IMG/VR virus record: IMGVR_UViG_3300011116_000034
Coordinates: 1-20,653 of that record
Origin: a virus
DNA: 20,653 nt
Reading direction: 5' to 3' (one strand)
How positions within the stretch are numbered: the stretch's first letter is position 1; each line of letters begins with the position of its first letter. The translations under genes were made by a program, and so were the position numbers. The notes beneath the pieces were generated by a model that saw only the letters and a program-made list of their open reading frames with translations, had not been told where the DNA came from and did no database searches. Shown here piece after piece: positions 19,587 to 20,653 of this stretch.

Positions 19587-19720
19587 TACTTCTTTGGTGT
19601 TGCATATCCAAACACTCCTGAAAGGACTGCGAAAAGGATTGCACGATAGTCGATGTCAAAGTTAGTGGCTGACCATGCAGCTAGAAATGCTCCAGCTGCT
19701 AAGACGATTGGATTCTTCAT
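19586..19720 (-). CDS. Holin-like two-span small membrane protein, unit B
   Basis: A 44-residue protein: M-K-N-P-I-V-L-A-A-G-A-F-L-A-A-W-S-A-T-N is the first span and turn, then F-D-I-D-Y-R-A-I-L-F-A-V-L-S-G-V-F-G-Y and a basic end. GAGGAG precedes the ATG. The size, two hydrophobic segments with a short polar turn, and place in the lysis block suggest a holin. It aligns without gaps to the unit A copy from the K-x-P start. Confidence 0.6.
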   Translation of the reverse strand: MKNPIVLAAGAFLAAWSATNFDIDYRAILFAVLSGVFGYATPKK

Positions 19721-19818
19721 TCTTGCTCCTCATCTGGGATCTCTGTTATTTCAACGATATTGTCATTTGGCTTGGTTGGATCGTAACCACCAATGCCATA
19801 GGTAATCATTTGAGCCAT
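19717..19818 (-). CDS. Conserved 33-residue microprotein, unit B
   Basis: It has the same 33-residue length as the unit A copy at 4082-4183 and an identical I-T-Y-G-I-G-G-Y-D-P-T-K-P-N core followed by D/N-N-I-V-E and an acidic end. It is coupled by TAATG to the fibre gene and by ATGA to the holin-like gene. No family is recognised. The conservation contrasts with the divergence of its neighbours and argues that it is a real protein. Confidence 0.7.
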   Translation of the reverse strand: MAQMITYGIGGYDPTKPNDNIVEITEIPDEEQE

Positions 19819-20653
19819 TATGCCTTCCTTAAAGGTACAATAAATCCGCCTTGCGATTCAACCAATGTTCCTGCTGTAGCAAAAGCACCAGTGATTGATG
19901 ACTCGTACCAACATGGTGAGTTAAAATTGAAACTTGCTGCATATTTCATCATGCTTGGATAAGTAATGCCCGTTGATCCAACGAATGAATTTGTGGTTGC
20001 TGCTGTTTGTGTATTTGCTGCCAACCAGTACCAACCTGCATTCAATGTTTGATTTATTGTAATTAGATATTGAGTAGATGCTACTGTAGCTGATACAGTT
20101 CCAGCATCAAATGCTACAGTTGTAGGAACACCTCCAGAGTTGTTATAAACGCCTAATCGAACTACGGCTGTTCCTGAAAAATTACTACCTGTTCTAATAG
20201 CAATACGATCAAATGTTGTTGTTTCTGATAAATAAATCGGCATAAATGTTGTTCGACTTAACACTGCAGTTGTATTACCTGTGGAAATAACTTGAGGACC
20301 AAAAAACTCACCAGATTTGAAACCGAGACTTTGTATTAAACCTGTTGCTCCAGTTGCTCCTGTGGCACCAGCAGCGCCTGTTGCTCCAACGCTTCCTGTT
20401 GCACCAATAGGTCCTGTTGCTCCAACGCTTCCTGTTGCACCAATAGGTCCTGTTGCTCCTGTATCACCTTGAACTCCTTGTGGTCCTGTTAGACCAGTTG
20501 CTCCTGCTGGTCCTGTTAGACCAGTTGCTCCTGCTGGTCCTGTTAGACCAGTTGCTCCTGCTGGTCCTGTTGGTCCTGTGATTCCAGCAGGTCCAGTTGC
20601 GCCTGTTGCACCGGTAGCACCGGTTGGTCCTTGTGGACCAGTTACACCTTGCA
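19818..20653 (-). CDS. Collagen-like tail fibre protein, unit B (partial, N-terminus beyond right edge)
   Basis: The frame is open to the right edge, so at least 277 residues are present and the start is missing. From the edge to about base 20335 it is an almost unbroken Gly-X-Y run of more than 30 triplets, rich in G-A-T, G-P-T and G-L-T. The C-terminal head then has [23 protein letters not shown] and [14 protein letters not shown], homologous to the head of the unit A fibre. Two sets of perfect tandem DNA repeats encode parts of the stem. A GTG at 20264 is not a real start because the collagen frame continues upstream of it. Confidence 0.85.
   Translation of the reverse strand, partial: QGVTGPQGPTGATGATGATGPAGITGPTGPAGATGLTGPAGATGLTGPAGATGLTGPQGVQGDTGATGPIGATGSVGATGPIGATGSVGATGAAGATGATGATGLIQSLGFKSGEFFGPQVISTGNTTAVLSRTTFMPIYLSETTTFDRIAIRTGSNFSGTAVVRLGVYNNSGGVPTTVAFDAGTVSATVASTQYLITINQTLNAGWYWLAANTQTAATTNSFVGSTGITYPSMMKYAASFNFNSPCWYESSITGAFATAGTLVESQGGFIVPLRKA
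20383..20454 (-). repeat. 36-base tandem repeat, two perfect copies
   Basis: Two identical copies (20383-20418 and 20419-20454) each encode 12 residues of the collagen stem, alternating G-A-T, G-P-I and G-S-V triplets; the first five bases of a third copy follow. Perfect identity points to recent duplication by slippage or recombination. Confidence 0.9.
20482..20562 (-). repeat. 27-base tandem repeat, three perfect copies
   Basis: Three identical copies (20482-20508, 20509-20535, 20536-20562) encode G-A-T-G-L-T-G-P-A units of the collagen stem. The repeat keeps the reading frame and triplet register, so changes in copy number would lengthen or shorten the fibre without disrupting it. Confidence 0.9.

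Noticed and set aside
20335-20653. Regular short repeats resembling a CRISPR array
   Set aside because: The repeats are in register with Gly-X-Y codons, have no unique spacers of constant size, and lie within an open collagen-like frame.
1-20653. Simple terminal redundancy or circular wrap-around of one phage genome
   Set aside because: The repeated blocks are too diverged, at both DNA and protein level, and differ by a whole gene; one genome read twice would be identical.
1-20653. Prophage with an integration module
   Set aside because: No integrase, excisionase, repressor, tRNA target or attachment-site repeat was found. Tandem prophages remain possible only if those parts lie outside the window.

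Overview
The window is phage DNA from end to end. Every gene I can support is on the minus strand, so the biological reading direction is right to left (20653 to 1). Genes are packed with ATGA, GTGA or TAATG start/stop overlaps, and no gap exceeds about 100 bp. The structural set is that of a very small siphovirus: large terminase, HK97-type portal, a protease-capsid fusion, head-tail connectors, tail tube, a frameshifted tail assembly chaperone pair, a short tape measure, tail tip and fibre proteins, endolysin and holin-like proteins. I see no integrase, repressor, tRNA gene, CRISPR array or insertion sequence. A roughly 15.3 kb repeat length with a fused protease/capsid resembles the ~15 kb phages of actinobacteria (for example the Arthrobacter cluster AN type). 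Spot counts give 40-50% G+C in most places, which would fit a low-GC freshwater actinobacterial host. The host is an inference.

Layout in reading direction. Unit B (20653-15215) starts inside a long collagen-like tail fibre gene. It continues with a 33-residue microprotein, a holin-like protein, a one-span membrane protein, an acidic protein, a metallophosphoesterase, a stand-alone Prim-Pol domain, a small membrane protein, a DUF6378-like protein, an ERF/Rad52-like annealing protein, a zinc ribbon, a PD-(D/E)XK nuclease, an FmdB-type zinc ribbon, a pair of DnaA boxes, a small transglycosylase-like protein and an HNH nuclease. Unit A (15218-1) follows directly with terminase, portal, capsid, connectors, tail genes, endolysin and a collagen-like fibre. 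It then runs through the same replication/lysis gene series again, ending in a second HNH gene cut by the left edge.

The main observation is that the ~5 kb block at 1-4995 and the block at 15215-20653 are diverged, colinear homologues. Start-to-start offsets are 15.20-15.28 kb from HNH to the small membrane protein and 15.64 kb from the phosphoesterase to the fibre. The step is explained by a Prim-Pol gene present only in unit B. The window is therefore about 1.35 lengths of a ~15.3 kb phage genome type in which the second lap is a different, related genome. It could be a real tandem heterodimer, two adjacent prophages, a ~30 kb double genome, or an assembly that walked from one relative into another. 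Unit B also carries two perfect TTATCCACA DnaA boxes that unit A lacks. Both units have GC-rich hairpins at the same place, in the 5' end of the transglycosylase-like gene just before HNH/terminase.

The genes fit a lytic-style programme: annealing protein, nuclease, phosphoesterase and (in B) primase for DNA metabolism; HNH plus terminase for packaging; head and tail proteins; and M15 endolysin plus holin-like proteins for lysis.
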